Of a stretch of 64,000 nucleotides of DNA, positions 1-8,555 are shown piece by piece. The first letter of the stretch is position 1. Each line of letters starts with the position of its first letter. The notes beneath the pieces are model-generated. The model ran no database searches. It was not told the origin of the DNA and saw only the letters and a list, made by a program, of their open reading frames with translations. The stretch lies in assembly GCA_934466475.1 (NCBI GenBank), contig CAKSLI010000007.1:1-64000 (forward strand). The letters are read 5' to 3'. The DNA comes from an uncultured Oscillospiraceae bacterium. GTDB taxonomy: Bacteria; Bacillota; Clostridia; Oscillospirales; Ruminococcaceae. Made by a program: the position numbers and the translations under genes.

Positions 1-187
1 GCACATACGTTCGCCTTTGGCGAACTCCGTGCATATCGGCAAATTATATCATATCCTTGCGGATATGATATAATAAACGCAGGGCGTTTATTATATATTT
101 AAAATGCCTTGCACATACGTTCGCCTTTGGCGAACTCCGTGCATATCGGCAAATTATATCATATCCTTGCGGATATGATATAATAAA
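1..187. repeat. Two direct copies of a 77-bp hairpin unit
   Basis: A unit of about 77 bp occurs at 1-77 and again at 111-187, essentially identical, with a 33-bp spacer. Each unit holds a small hairpin (TTCGCC-ttt-GGCGAA) and a perfect 13-bp stem (TTATATCATATCC, loop TTGC, complementary arm). The spacer holds another palindrome (AATAAACGC-agg-GCGTTTATT). The first copy starts at the window edge, so the array may go on upstream. It lies directly before the barnase gene and could be a repeat element, a terminator of an upstream gene, or both. I see no gene in it. Confidence 0.8.
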
Positions 188-251
188 AAAACAAAAAACG
201 CCTTGCAAGGATTCAGGCAATGCGCCAAAAAAACACAGAAAGGAACACTGA

Positions 252-845
252 ATGAAAAAGCTACTGTGCCTTATTATGGCGGCACTTATGGCGTTCACTC
301 TGACAGGCTGCGCAAATTCCAATGAAAAACTGATTTCCGATGTGATATCGGCGATCGAAGAGTTTGACGCGTCCGGCGAATCTCCAGACAGCGGAAAAGC
401 CACTTCCCTGCCAGAACAGCAGACGACCGCGGAAAGTGCTGCGCAGGCAGTCTCCGAGGAACCTCCGGACATTGTACAGTCCACGGAGGAAAATCTGATC
501 GATGAAAACGGAAGCTACACCACACGCGATGACGTTGCGCTGTACATCCACATATACGGAAAGCTACCGCAGAATTTCATCACCAAAAAGGAAGCCCAGG
601 CGCTCGGCTGGAGCGGGGGCTCGCTTGAACCCTACGCCCCGGGAAAGTGCATAGGCGGCACCCGCTTTGGCAACTATGAGGGTCAGCTTCCTGAAAAGGA
701 CGGCAGGACCTACACGGAATGCGACATTGATACCCTGGGTCAGGACAGCCGGGGGGCAAAGCGCATCGTATTTTCAAACGATGGGCTGATCTACTACACG
801 GAGGATCACTACTCCACATTCACATTACTTTACGGAGAGGAATAA
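252..845 (+). CDS. Lipid-anchored barnase-family ribonuclease
   Basis: This is a 197-residue secreted guanyl-type RNase. Residues 1-20 form a lipoprotein signal ending in LTGC, so Cys20 should be lipidated. Residues 21-88 are a low-complexity Ser/Glu/Gln linker. Residues 89-195 match barnase closely: LPQNFITKKEAQALGW, PGKCIGG, GRTYTECDID and YYTEDHYSTF. The barnase catalytic residues Lys27, Glu73, Arg87 and His102 correspond to Lys112, Glu156, Arg171 and His186, so the enzyme looks active. The start has an AAAGGA site. The next gene, 2 bp on, is its barstar-type inhibitor. Most barnases are freely secreted, so the membrane anchor is unusual; the target (competitor or nutrient RNA) is not shown. 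Confidence 0.93.
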   Translation: MKKLLCLIMAALMAFTLTGCANSNEKLISDVISAIEEFDASGESPDSGKATSLPEQQTTAESAAQAVSEEPPDIVQSTEENLIDENGSYTTRDDVALYIHIYGKLPQNFITKKEAQALGWSGGSLEPYAPGKCIGGTRFGNYEGQLPEKDGRTYTECDIDTLGQDSRGAKRIVFSNDGLIYYTEDHYSTFTLLYGEE

Positions 846-847
846 TT

Positions 848-1126
848 ATGGACACACTTATAATCAATGCAGAAACTATCGGCGGCATGGACCAGATCCA
901 CGGAAGATTCTATGCGGCATTCAACTTCCCCGAGTGCTACGGCGAGAACCTTGACGCACTCTATGACTACCTCTGCGAGATCGTCAAGGAGGACGCCGAG
1001 ATAAAGATACTCAACAGCTCAAAGCTCGAGCAGACCCTCGGAGACAAGGACGCAGGCGTGTTCCGCAGGGTACTCGCGGACGCCGCAAGAGAGAATCCGC
1101 ATTTACACGTTATTTTCGAGGACTGA
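848..1126 (+). CDS. Barstar-family ribonuclease inhibitor
   Basis: This 92-residue cytoplasmic protein should bind and block the RNase encoded just upstream, protecting the cell before export. The signature FPECYGENLDALYDYL at residues 28-43 matches the inhibitory helix of barstar, including the two Asp residues equivalent to Asp35 and Asp39 that fill the barnase active site. Barstar Trp38 is replaced by Tyr. Length is normal (barstar has 90 residues). Only 2 bp separate it from the RNase stop, so the pair is co-transcribed, and a strong terminator follows. The pairing of a conserved inhibitor with an intact catalytic set argues that the RNase is active. Confidence 0.95.
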   Translation: MDTLIINAETIGGMDQIHGRFYAAFNFPECYGENLDALYDYLCEIVKEDAEIKILNSSKLEQTLGDKDAGVFRRVLADAARENPHLHVIFED

Positions 1127-1129
1127 GAA

Positions 1130-1160
1130 AAAAACTGCGCCTTTATGGGCGCAGTTTTTC
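1130..1160 (+). terminator. Terminator of the barnase-barstar operon
   Basis: A 10-bp stem (AAACTGCGCC, loop, GGGCGCAGTT) is followed by TTTTTC, 5 bp after the barstar stop codon. Confidence 0.9.
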
Positions 1161-1196
1161 ATTATGTATGTGCGTCATTTTCGTCACATATTCCTA

Positions 1197-1225
1197 TTGA
1201 AATTTTACGCGCGGCATGGTATAAT
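1197..1225 (+). promoter_or_regulatory. Promoter of the WYL regulator
   Basis: TTGAAA at 1197-1202 and TATAAT at 1220-1225 with a 17-bp spacer, 42 bp before the start codon. Confidence 0.85.
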
Positions 1226-1266
1226 ATGAGTACAAAACGAAACAATTCACTGGAAAGGAATCTAAA

Positions 1267-2274
1267 ATGGCAAACGTAGAAAAGGAAGTCAAGGAACCGC
1301 TGCTTCAGCGGGCAAGACTGCTGTTCCTCCGCAGCATACTTCTGGAATACACAAGCGCAGACAATCCCATATCCCGTGATAGGATCGAAGAAAAACTCAG
1401 CTCATACGGAGTGTTTGAAAGCAGAAAGGCGTTCGCCGAGGATATAAAGGCTCTGAAAGCGGCGGGAATGGACATCCAGTCCACAAACGGCAGAAACGCC
1501 GGCTACTATGTGAACAGCCGTGATTTCGAGCTTGTAGAGCTTGAGCTTCTTGCGGACGCGGTCAGCGCTTCAAAATTCCTGACTGAAAAGCAGTCCAAGG
1601 ACATAATCAGCAAGCTGGGCACCCTCTGCTCCAGGGAAGAAGCCAAGCGGCTCCACCGAAACGTCCAGGTGCACGGCAGAAACTGTCAGCTGCTGTACAA
1701 CGTTGATGAGATCAACCGCGCCCTCAACGAAAAGAAAAACAAGTACAAGATAAAGTTCAGATACTTCTCGTATGACGTGAACAAGCAGAAGGTATACCAC
1801 GGCGACTACCGCGTATGCACTCCCTATGCACTCGTTTGGGACAAGGACAGATACTATCTTGTCGCATGGAATGACTACCGCCAGTGCTACTCCAACTACC
1901 GTGTGGATCACATGGAATACATCGAGCCAATAGACGAGCCGGCGCGCCCTCTCGACAAGGGATTCAACATCATGGAGTACATCTCAGAGCACTTCTCGAT
2001 GTTCAGCGGAGAGGCTGTCCCGGTGAAGCTGCGGTGCAGCAACTCCATAGCCTCCTCAATATTCGACAGGTTCGGAATGGATATTCGTCTGACCGAAAAG
2101 AACGAATCCACATTCTGCATACATACCACAGTCGTTCCCTCGGGGCCGTTCTATGCCTGGATATTCCAGTTCGGCGACAAAATCGAGATCGTAGATACCC
2201 CCGATGTCCGCGAAGAATACATCGCATGGATGAAGAACATACTCCGGGCGCACGGCGTCACGGAGCTGAATTAA
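1267..2274 (+). CDS. WYL-domain transcriptional regulator
   Basis: A 335-residue one-component regulator. Residues about 12-90 form a winged helix-turn-helix (ISRDRIEEKL, then FAEDIKALKAAGMDIQ, like DeoR/YafY-type regulators). Residues about 140-225 form a WYL domain (IKFRYFSYDV, YRVCTPYALVWDKDRYYLVAW), which binds ligands such as nucleotides or oligonucleotides. A C-terminal WCX-like extension follows. It is transcribed alone from its own promoter after an AAAGGAA site and ends at a terminator shared with the convergent ABC importer. The target is not evident; autoregulation is possible. It is not obviously tied to any defence system here. Confidence 0.9.
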   Translation: MANVEKEVKEPLLQRARLLFLRSILLEYTSADNPISRDRIEEKLSSYGVFESRKAFAEDIKALKAAGMDIQSTNGRNAGYYVNSRDFELVELELLADAVSASKFLTEKQSKDIISKLGTLCSREEAKRLHRNVQVHGRNCQLLYNVDEINRALNEKKNKYKIKFRYFSYDVNKQKVYHGDYRVCTPYALVWDKDRYYLVAWNDYRQCYSNYRVDHMEYIEPIDEPARPLDKGFNIMEYISEHFSMFSGEAVPVKLRCSNSIASSIFDRFGMDIRLTEKNESTFCIHTTVVPSGPFYAWIFQFGDKIEIVDTPDVREEYIAWMKNILRAHGVTELN

Positions 2275-2302
2275 CCAACTTATGCATAATGGTCACCTAA
2301 TG

Positions 2303-2331
2303 AAAATGGAGGGCTCACGCCCTCCATTTTT
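2303..2331. terminator. Bidirectional terminator
   Basis: A 12-bp perfect stem (AAAATGGAGGGC, loop TCAC) with A/T tracts on both sides lies between the convergent WYL and ABC genes and can serve both. Confidence 0.9.
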
Positions 2332-2332
2332 A

Positions 2333-3058
2333 TTAAAGCACTCTTGCAAGGAAGTCCCTCAGGCGTGGATTCTTGGGCGCGGAGAATATCTCCTCGGGAG
2401 TTCCCTCCTCCTGCACCTTTCCATCGCACATGAACATAACCCGGCTCGCTACTTCCCGGGCGAAGCCCATCTCGTGAGTTACAACGATCATCGTCATTCC
2501 GCCGTCTGCAAGACGCTTCATCAGCTCCAGAACCTCGCCGACCATCTCCGGGTCAAGCGCGGATGTGGGCTCGTCAAACAGAATAACGTCCGGATTCATC
2601 GCCAGCGTGCGAGCAATGGCAATTCTCTGCTTCTGACCGCCGGAAAGCTGAGAGGGATACGCGTCCGCCTTGTCGGAAAGCCCTACCATTGCGAGGAGCT
2701 CGTCAGCGCGCTTGTCCGCCTCTGCCTGGGTCATCAGCTTGTGCTTCACCGGAGCCACCGTGATATTGCGGCGGATAGTCAGATGCGGGAACAGATTGAA
2801 GTGCTGGAACACCATGCCCATCTTCATGCGCACAGCGTTCAGATCCTTGCCCTTGGCATGGGTGATATCCCTGCCCTCGAACTCTATCGTGCCGCCGGTG
2901 GGCTGCTCAAGCAGGTTCAGGCAGCGCAGGAACGTACTCTTACCGGAGCCGGACGGTCCGATAACTACCACCTTTTCGCCCTTTTCTATGTTTGCGGTGA
3001 TTCCGTCCAGAACGACCAGATCACCGAAGCTCTTTTTAAGATCACTTACGCTTATCAT
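2333..3058 (-). CDS. Polar amino-acid ABC importer, ATP-binding protein
   Basis: A 241-residue ABC ATPase of the GlnQ/ArtP type that drives amino-acid uptake with the fused binding protein-permease encoded upstream. Walker A is GPSGSGKST at about residues 34-42, the signature is LSGGQKQR, and Walker B is [12 protein letters not shown]. The substrate-family hallmark [13 protein letters not shown] is present. Its start codon lies inside the end of the permease gene (17-bp overlap), which points to translational coupling. Length is typical. The exact amino acid cannot be told from the ATPase. Confidence 0.95.
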   Translation of the reverse strand: MISVSDLKKSFGDLVVLDGITANIEKGEKVVVIGPSGSGKSTFLRCLNLLEQPTGGTIEFEGRDITHAKGKDLNAVRMKMGMVFQHFNLFPHLTIRRNITVAPVKHKLMTQAEADKRADELLAMVGLSDKADAYPSQLSGGQKQRIAIARTLAMNPDVILFDEPTSALDPEMVGEVLELMKRLADGGMTMIVVTHEMGFAREVASRVMFMCDGKVQEEGTPEEIFSAPKNPRLRDFLARVL

Positions 3059-5213
3059 TAGACAGTCTCCTTTCCAGACGGTTTACCAGCGAGGACAGAC
3101 CAACTACCATTATCAGGTAGATCAGCGCTACCGCGATAAGCGGCAGGAATGCCTCGTATGTCTGAGAGCGGATAGTATCGCCGCCCTTTGTCAGGTCGTT
3201 CAGCGCGATGTAGCCGGAAACCGATGTTTCCTTCAGCAGCACGATAGCCTCGTTTCCGAGCGCCGGAAGAATGTTCCTGAGCGCCTGCGGGAGTATTATC
3301 GTGACCATTGTGCGGGTATAGCCGAAGCCCAGTGAATATCCCGCCTCGAACTGACCTTCGTCAATGGACATGATACCGGAGCGGACGATCTCTGCAACGT
3401 AAGCCGCGGAGTTAAGACCGAACGCGATGACAGCAACCAGCACCTTGCTGATATTAACGGAGCTGAACACAACGAAGTAGATGATAAGGAGCTGTACTAC
3501 CATAGGAGTACCGCGTACTACCGTCAGGTACAGGCGGCAGATGAGATTCGGAACCTTGAGCCTGCCGGTGCGCTGGTTCGTGGAGCGGATCACCGCAATA
3601 ACAAAGCCGAGTACGATACCGATAACTACCGCAAGCACGGTAATGAGCAGAGTGTTGCCAAGACCCTGGAGCAGATACATCCAGCGTTCCTTTTCAAGGA
3701 ATGTGCTCTTCAGCTTCTCAACAAAGCTCTCAGAGGCCGCAGTGCCGCTCTTGTAAATGATCACCTGGTTTGCCTCGGTGTAGCTGTCGGAGAAGTTTAC
3801 ATTCTTCAGTCTGTCCTCGGTGACGGTCATACCCGCAACACCGATATCAGCCTTGCCGGAATCAACGGCGGCGATTATAGAATCGAACGCCATGTCGTCA
3901 ATGACCAGTTCCTTGCCGAGAATGTCGCAGACAGCGCGCATCATGTCAACGTCAAAGCCTATGATCTTACCCTCTTCCTTGAACTCGTAGGGGGCAAACT
4001 CTGCGTTCGTTGCCATGACAAGCTTGCCGTCATAGGTTATACCCTCGGGGCTTGTATAGGGGTGCTTGCCGTATTCGTCATCGACAAGCCAGTTCTGCTC
4101 GATAGATGTGAGCGTTCCGTTTTCGCGGAGCTGTGCGAGGGCGTCGTTCACCTGCTGTGTGAGCTCATCGTTGCCCTTCTTGATAGCGCAGGCGTACTTC
4201 TCGATTGCAAAGGGCTTGGGAGCTATCGAAAGATCAGGGTTCTTGCTTACAAAATATTTCGCAGGCGAGGAATCTATAAGCACGAAATCTACCTTGCCCT
4301 GCTTGAGCGCCTCAATAGCGTCAGCGCCCTTGTTGTACTTCTCAACGGTCGCGCCCTCTACGCCCTCGGCGTAGGTCATGCCGGTGGTGCCCATCTGTAC
4401 GCCGATGGTCTTTCCGGTGAGGTCAACGGAAACTCCGCGGACGATTATTACCTGGCTTGCCTGGGTGTAGCTGTCGGTAAAGTTTACGTTCTTTAATCTG
4501 TCCTCTGTGACGGTCATTCCGGCAACGCCCACGTCAGCCTTTCCGGAATCAACGGCGGCGATTATAGAATCGAACGCCATGTCGTCAATGACCAGCTCCT
4601 TGCCGAGTATGTCGCAGACAGCGCGCATCATATCAACGTCAAAGCCGACTATCTCGCCCTCTTCCTTGAACTCGTAGGGGGCGAACTCAGCGTTGGTCGC
4701 CATTACGAGCTTTCCGTCATAGGAGGCGTCGGCGGGGCTTTCGTAGGGGTGCTTGCCGTATTCCGCGTCAACCAGCCAGTTCTGCTCGATGAGCTCAAGA
4801 GTGCCGTCCTCGCGGAGCTTTGCCAGCGCGGAATTTATCTGCTCTGTCAGCTCATCGTTGCCTTTCTTGACGGCGCAGGCGTATTCCTCGACTGCGAACG
4901 GGTCGTCCAGGACAACAAGGTCAGGGTTCTTGCTGACGAAATACTTCGCCGGAGAAGCGTCTATCAGCACGGCGTCGATTTTTCCCTGCTTCAGCGCTTC
5001 AACAGCGTCTGCGCCCTTGTTGTACTTTTCAACGGTGGCGTCCTGTATGTCCTCGGCGTAGGTCATGCCAGTGGTGCCGATCTGTACGCCTATCTTCTTT
5101 CCGACGAGGTCGTCGGCGCCGAAAACGGTGTTCTCAGCCTTTTGCGCAGCGCAGCCGGTCATCATGCACATCAACAGCACGAGAGCCGAAACCGCCGCAA
5201 TAAATTTCTTCAT
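3042..5213 (-). CDS. Amino-acid ABC importer: duplicated, permuted binding domains fused to permease
   Basis: A 723-residue lipoprotein (lipobox MTGC, Cys21) that joins the binding domains and the membrane permease in one chain. The order is unusual: a lobe-2 segment (about 36-150), lobe 1 (about 166-258), lobe 2 (about 265-380), lobe 1 (about 396-488), then a GlnP/HisM-type permease (about 510-720) with an EAA loop ([21 protein letters not shown]). A normal binding protein runs lobe 1 then lobe 2. The two halves repeat with a period of exactly 229 residues (687 bp) and are very similar in DNA, for example around 3874 and 4561, so the duplication is recent or kept alike by gene conversion. 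The ATPase gene overlaps its end. Confidence 0.9.
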   Translation of the reverse strand: MKKFIAAVSALVLLMCMMTGCAAQKAENTVFGADDLVGKKIGVQIGTTGMTYAEDIQDATVEKYNKGADAVEALKQGKIDAVLIDASPAKYFVSKNPDLVVLDDPFAVEEYACAVKKGNDELTEQINSALAKLREDGTLELIEQNWLVDAEYGKHPYESPADASYDGKLVMATNAEFAPYEFKEEGEIVGFDVDMMRAVCDILGKELVIDDMAFDSIIAAVDSGKADVGVAGMTVTEDRLKNVNFTDSYTQASQVIIVRGVSVDLTGKTIGVQMGTTGMTYAEGVEGATVEKYNKGADAIEALKQGKVDFVLIDSSPAKYFVSKNPDLSIAPKPFAIEKYACAIKKGNDELTQQVNDALAQLRENGTLTSIEQNWLVDDEYGKHPYTSPEGITYDGKLVMATNAEFAPYEFKEEGKIIGFDVDMMRAVCDILGKELVIDDMAFDSIIAAVDSGKADIGVAGMTVTEDRLKNVNFSDSYTEANQVIIYKSGTAASESFVEKLKSTFLEKERWMYLLQGLGNTLLITVLAVVIGIVLGFVIAVIRSTNQRTGRLKVPNLICRLYLTVVRGTPMVVQLLIIYFVVFSSVNISKVLVAVIAFGLNSAAYVAEIVRSGIMSIDEGQFEAGYSLGFGYTRTMVTIILPQALRNILPALGNEAIVLLKETSVSGYIALNDLTKGGDTIRSQTYEAFLPLIAVALIYLIMVVGLSSLVNRLERRLSNDKRK

Positions 5214-5247
5214 GGTGGGAATTCTCCTTTTTTAAAACATTATTTTT

Positions 5248-5276
5248 ATTATACATCATTACTCGCATAAATGCAA
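5248..5276 (-). promoter_or_regulatory. Promoter of the amino-acid ABC operon
   Basis: On the minus strand, TTGCAT (5271-5276) and TATAAT (5248-5253) with a 17-bp spacer, 35 bp upstream of the lipoprotein start. Confidence 0.8.
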
Positions 5277-5330
5277 GCAAAAAATCAATAAAACTGCATG
5301 AATGCGGCATATTTATTCCGGCACTAGTAA

Positions 5331-5368
5331 CAAAAGATGCCCCGCAGCATTCAACACGCTGCGGGGCA
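5331..5368 (-). terminator. Terminator of cysK
   Basis: Stem TGCCCCGCAGC with loop and complementary arm, followed on the minus strand by a T-rich tract (TCTTTTGTT). It lies 30 bp after the cysK stop. Confidence 0.85.
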
Positions 5369-5396
5369 TGGGGAAGGAATAAAACCAGTTTTTGGA

Positions 5397-6326
5397 TCAG
5401 TCAGCGAACATAGCGGTAGAGAGATATCTCTCGCCGGTATCAGGAAGCAGAACAACAATGTTCTTGCCCTTGTTCTCGGGGCGCTTTGCAAGCTGGAGCG
5501 CAGCCCACATAGCAGCGCCGGAGGAAATTCCGACCAGGACTCCCTGGGTCCTTGCGATACGTCTGCCGGTTGCGAATGCGTCCTCGTTCTCAACGGGGAT
5601 TATCTCATCGTAGATCTTGGTGTCGAGGGTCTCCGGAACGAATCCAGCGCCGATACCCTGGATCTTGTGGGGGCCTGCCTTGCCCTCGGAAAGCACGGGA
5701 GAGGTCCTGGGCTCAACAGCCACTACCTTTACAGCAGGATTCTTGGACTTGAGGTACTTGCCCACGCCGCTGACGGTTCCGCCGGTGCCTACGCCTGCAA
5801 CGAAGATGTCTACCTTGCCGTCCGTGTCCTCCCAGATCTCAACGCCGGTGGTAGCCTCGTGGATAGCCGGGTTTGCCGGGTTAGTGAACTGCGACGGGAT
5901 AAAGCTGTTCGGGATCTCCTTGGCGAGCTCCTCAGCCTTTTCGATTGCGCCCTTCATGCCCTTTGCGCCGTCTGTAAGTACAAGCTCCGCACCGTATGCC
6001 TTCATCAGGTTGCGGCGCTCGATGCTCATGGTCTCCGGCATTACAATGATTATGCGGTAATTTCTCGCTGCCGCAACGGAAGCAAGACCGATGCCGGTGT
6101 TGCCGCTGGTCGGCTCGATGATAACGCTGTCGGGCTTGAGTATGCCGCGCTTCTCTGCGTCATTGATCATATTTACGGCAACCCTGTCCTTTACGCTGCC
6201 TGCCGGATTGAAAAGCTCCAGCTTTGCGAATATCTTTGCGCCTGTCTGCTCCTCAGCCTCCAGCTTTGTTACTTCAAGCAGAGGGGTGCGTCCTACGAGG
6301 TCGGTAATTGTCTGATAAACTTTCAT
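5397..6326 (-). CDS. cysK: Cysteine synthase (O-acetylserine sulfhydrylase)
   Basis: This 309-residue PLP enzyme makes cysteine from O-acetylserine and sulfide in the cytoplasm. The Lys that binds PLP is in NPAGSVKDR (about residues 37-45), the substrate loop is [10 protein letters not shown], and the phosphate-binding glycines are [10 protein letters not shown]; these are hallmarks of CysK rather than of cystathionine synthase. I chose the ATG at 6326 because GGAGAACC lies just upstream and [18 protein letters not shown] is the usual N-terminus; the longer reading frame adds 25 atypical residues. It is monocistronic. The leader carries three similar TATYAAGTT boxes around +1, which suggests control by cysteine supply. 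Confidence 0.96.
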   Translation of the reverse strand: MKVYQTITDLVGRTPLLEVTKLEAEEQTGAKIFAKLELFNPAGSVKDRVAVNMINDAEKRGILKPDSVIIEPTSGNTGIGLASVAAARNYRIIIVMPETMSIERRNLMKAYGAELVLTDGAKGMKGAIEKAEELAKEIPNSFIPSQFTNPANPAIHEATTGVEIWEDTDGKVDIFVAGVGTGGTVSGVGKYLKSKNPAVKVVAVEPRTSPVLSEGKAGPHKIQGIGAGFVPETLDTKIYDEIIPVENEDAFATGRRIARTQGVLVGISSGAAMWAALQLAKRPENKGKNIVVLLPDTGERYLSTAMFAD

Positions 6327-6345
6327 GGTGGTTCTCCTTTTCTCT

Positions 6346-6415
6346 AACTTAATAGATAACTTAATAGATTCCGGTAGGCGGTGGAGCAATACCAACATCA
6401 CCTATCAACTTGATA
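6346..6415 (-). promoter_or_regulatory. Repeated operator-like boxes in the cysK leader
   Basis: A perfect 12-bp tandem repeat (AACTTAATAGAT) at 6346-6357 and 6358-6369, and a palindrome TATCAACTTGATA at 6403-6415 next to the -10 box. Read on the minus strand all three share TAT(T/C)AAGTT. This fits a repressor such as a CymR/Rrf2-type regulator, by inference only. Confidence 0.5.
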
Positions 6416-6417
6416 TG

Positions 6418-6446
6418 ATTTTAGCATATTATTTCGGATTTGTCAA
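6418..6446 (-). promoter_or_regulatory. Promoter of cysK
   Basis: Minus strand TTGACA (6441-6446), 17-bp spacer, TAAAAT (6418-6423). Confidence 0.9.
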
Positions 6447-6517
6447 GAGGTTTACGAAAAATAATTCGTATTTTTCTGAGATTTTGTGGCAGAATTCATA
6501 AAAAAAGCATATCTGTC

Positions 6518-6546
6518 TTGAAATACCCGCGATAATATGCTAAAAT
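6518..6546 (+). promoter_or_regulatory. Promoter of the alpha/beta hydrolase gene
   Basis: TTGAAA (6518-6523), 17-bp spacer, TAAAAT (6541-6546), 30 bp before the start codon. Confidence 0.75.
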
Positions 6547-6576
6547 CAATACAAACGACACGAAAGGAACACTGCC

Positions 6577-7497
6577 ATGAAAAAATTAACAGGAACCTTC
6601 CCGAGCACCTCCGGGCTCTGCCGGTGCAGGTGGTATATATACCTGCCGGAGAATCCCCGCGCGGCGCTCATGCTCTCCCACGGGATGTGCGAATATATCC
6701 GCAGGTACGAGGGCTTCGCGCAATTTCTCTGCGATAATGGGATAGCCCTCTGCGGAAACGACCACATCGGCCACGGAAGCTCCGTAACAGACCAGGATAT
6801 GCTCGGCTACTTCGGCGAAAGCGGGGGCTTCATCAGCATGGTGAAGGACCTCCACCGCATGAAGATCATCATGGAAAATAAGCTCCCCGGAATCCCGCAT
6901 TTCCTTATGGGGCACAGCATGGGAAGCTTCATCGCGCGGATCTACCTTTCCAGGTACCAGGACCGCTGGGACGGCGCGATAATCATGGGCACCGCCGGCG
7001 GAGTCACGGGCTCTGCGCCGCTCAGGAAGCTGCTTGAGATACTCTGCCGCGCCAGGGACAGCCGCTTCCGCCCGGAATTCAGCAGCGACCTCGCATTCGG
7101 TGTGTTCAATCTCAGGACGCGCCCGCACCGCACCAAAAACGACTGGCTCTCCCGGGACAGCGATAACGTGGACAGGTTCACCGCCGACCCGCTGTGCAAT
7201 TTCACGTTCACCGTTGCTGGCTTCAAGGATCTCCTCAACGCGCTGATGTGCGCGAACTCCCGCTGCGTTATCGAAAACACTCCCACCGACCTGCCCATGC
7301 TGTTCCTGTCCGGCGCTATGGACCCTGTCGGAGAATACGGCGCCGGAGTGCGCTCCGCCTGCATGAAGTACCTTGAGCACGGCTGCCTCGTGAATATCCG
7401 CATTTACCCCGGCGCGCGCCACGAGCTGCTTTTTGAGCTCAACCGTGAGGAGGTAATGGGCGATATTCTCCGTTTTCTGGATTCCCACATTAAGTAA
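6577..7497 (+). CDS. Alpha/beta hydrolase, monoacylglycerol-lipase-like
   Basis: A 306-residue cytoplasmic serine hydrolase of the Hydrolase_4 (S33-like, lysophospholipase) group. The oxyanion-hole motif SHGMCEY is at about 34-40, the nucleophile elbow GHSMG at 112-116 (Ser114), the acid Asp lies in SGAMDPVG, and His282 is in GARHELLFE, which together complete the triad. There is no signal peptide. The likely substrates are monoglycerides or other lipid esters, but the family is broad. It stands alone with its own promoter, divergent from cysK. Confidence 0.85.
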   Translation: MKKLTGTFPSTSGLCRCRWYIYLPENPRAALMLSHGMCEYIRRYEGFAQFLCDNGIALCGNDHIGHGSSVTDQDMLGYFGESGGFISMVKDLHRMKIIMENKLPGIPHFLMGHSMGSFIARIYLSRYQDRWDGAIIMGTAGGVTGSAPLRKLLEILCRARDSRFRPEFSSDLAFGVFNLRTRPHRTKNDWLSRDSDNVDRFTADPLCNFTFTVAGFKDLLNALMCANSRCVIENTPTDLPMLFLSGAMDPVGEYGAGVRSACMKYLEHGCLVNIRIYPGARHELLFELNREEVMGDILRFLDSHIK

Positions 7498-7549
7498 CAG
7501 GCTCTCCGGCTGACTCCTGTAAAAAAATAGTATTATACTATTGTGCAGA

Positions 7550-7566
7550 TTGTGCAAATATCACAA
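7550..7566. promoter_or_regulatory. Imperfect inverted repeat upstream of nfnAB
   Basis: TTGTG-7-CACAA, upstream of the nfnAB -35 box. It resembles half-sites of the redox repressor Rex, but the spacing is one base shorter than the usual site, so the assignment is weak. Confidence 0.25.
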
Positions 7567-7614
7567 CAACTTTTGTCAAAGCCTACAAATAACCGCGCTG
7601 GAAACAAAATTATA

Positions 7615-7644
7615 TTGCAATAGTCTGCACTAACATGGTATAAT
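7615..7644 (+). promoter_or_regulatory. Promoter of nfnAB
   Basis: TTGCAA (7615-7620), 18-bp spacer, TATAAT (7639-7644). Confidence 0.75.
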
Positions 7645-7711
7645 ACTTATTATAGACGGGAATGTCCAGTTCCGGATAACGCCGTCAATCAATACAGGAG
7701 GACATAGGAGA

Positions 7712-8554
7712 ATGTACAAAATTCTTACCAAGAAAATCCTCAACCCCACAGTTACTCTCATGGAAGTTGACGCTCCGATGATCGCCAAGAAGGCAGAGCC
7801 GGGTCAGTTCATCATCCTCAGAGTTGACGCAGAGGGCGAGAGAATTCCGCTCACCATCGCGGATTTTGACCGTGAAAAGGGTACAATCACAATAATTTTC
7901 CAGATCGTAGGTGCTACCACCGAGAAGCTCAATCACCTTGAGCAGGGCGAGTACATCCACGATTTCGTAGGACCTCTCGGCGTCCCCAGCCACACTGAAG
8001 GGCTCAAGAAGGTCGCTGTTGTAGGCGGCGGCGTTGGCTGCGCTATCGCATACCCCATCGCCAAGAAGCTCCACCACCTCGGCGCTGAGGTACACAGCAT
8101 AGTTGGCTTCAGAAACAAGGATCTCGTTATCCTCGAGGACGAGTTCAAGGCAGCCTCCGATATCATGAAGCTCATGACTGACGACGGCAGCTACGGCGAA
8201 AAGGGTCTTGTTACAAACGCCCTTGAAGAGCTCATCAAGGCTGGCAACCAGTACGACGAGGTCATCGCTATCGGTCCACTCGTAATGATGAAGTTCGTCT
8301 GCAAGCTCACCAAGGAATACGGCATCAAGACTGTCGTTTCCATGAACCCGATAATGATCGACGGCACAGGCATGTGCGGCGGATGTCGTCTGACAGTAGG
8401 CGGCGAGACAAAGTTCGCCTGCGTTGACGGTCCTGACTTCGACGGCCACCTTGTTGATTTTGACGAGGCTATGGAGCGCGGTACGATGTATAAGGAATTC
8501 GAGACCGCAAAGCGCGAAGAAGTCTGCAATCTCTTCAAGAAGGAGGTAAAGTGA
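7712..8554 (+). CDS. nfnA: NADH-dependent ferredoxin:NADP+ oxidoreductase, small subunit
   Basis: A 280-residue FAD/NAD(H)-binding flavoprotein. With the next gene it forms the NfnAB complex, which bifurcates electrons between NADPH, NAD+ and ferredoxin. Residues about 1-95 are the FAD-binding barrel, the pyridine-nucleotide site has GGGVGCAIAYPIAKKL (about 108-123), and the C-terminal Cys cluster (GTGMCGGCRLTVGG, then FACVDGP) binds a [2Fe-2S] centre. The same fold is used by PyrK and sulfide dehydrogenase SudB, but the adjacent GltA-like subunit makes NfnA the best call. An AGGAGG site precedes the ATG. Codon use is biased as in highly expressed genes. Confidence 0.9.
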   Translation: MYKILTKKILNPTVTLMEVDAPMIAKKAEPGQFIILRVDAEGERIPLTIADFDREKGTITIIFQIVGATTEKLNHLEQGEYIHDFVGPLGVPSHTEGLKKVAVVGGGVGCAIAYPIAKKLHHLGAEVHSIVGFRNKDLVILEDEFKAASDIMKLMTDDGSYGEKGLVTNALEELIKAGNQYDEVIAIGPLVMMKFVCKLTKEYGIKTVVSMNPIMIDGTGMCGGCRLTVGGETKFACVDGPDFDGHLVDFDEAMERGTMYKEFETAKREEVCNLFKKEVK

Positions 8555-8555
8555 A

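Noticed and set aside
1..187. A CRISPR array
   Set aside because: There are only two units, each built of palindromes, with one short spacer and no cas genes.
2291..2298. A MITE end (GGTCACCT) after the WYL gene
   Set aside because: Only eight bases match and there is no partner end or target duplication.
3042..5213. A frameshift or a misassembly behind the odd lobe order
   Set aside because: The frame is open through 723 codons with both lobe sets intact and small differences between them, so it looks real; a long-read check is still the test.
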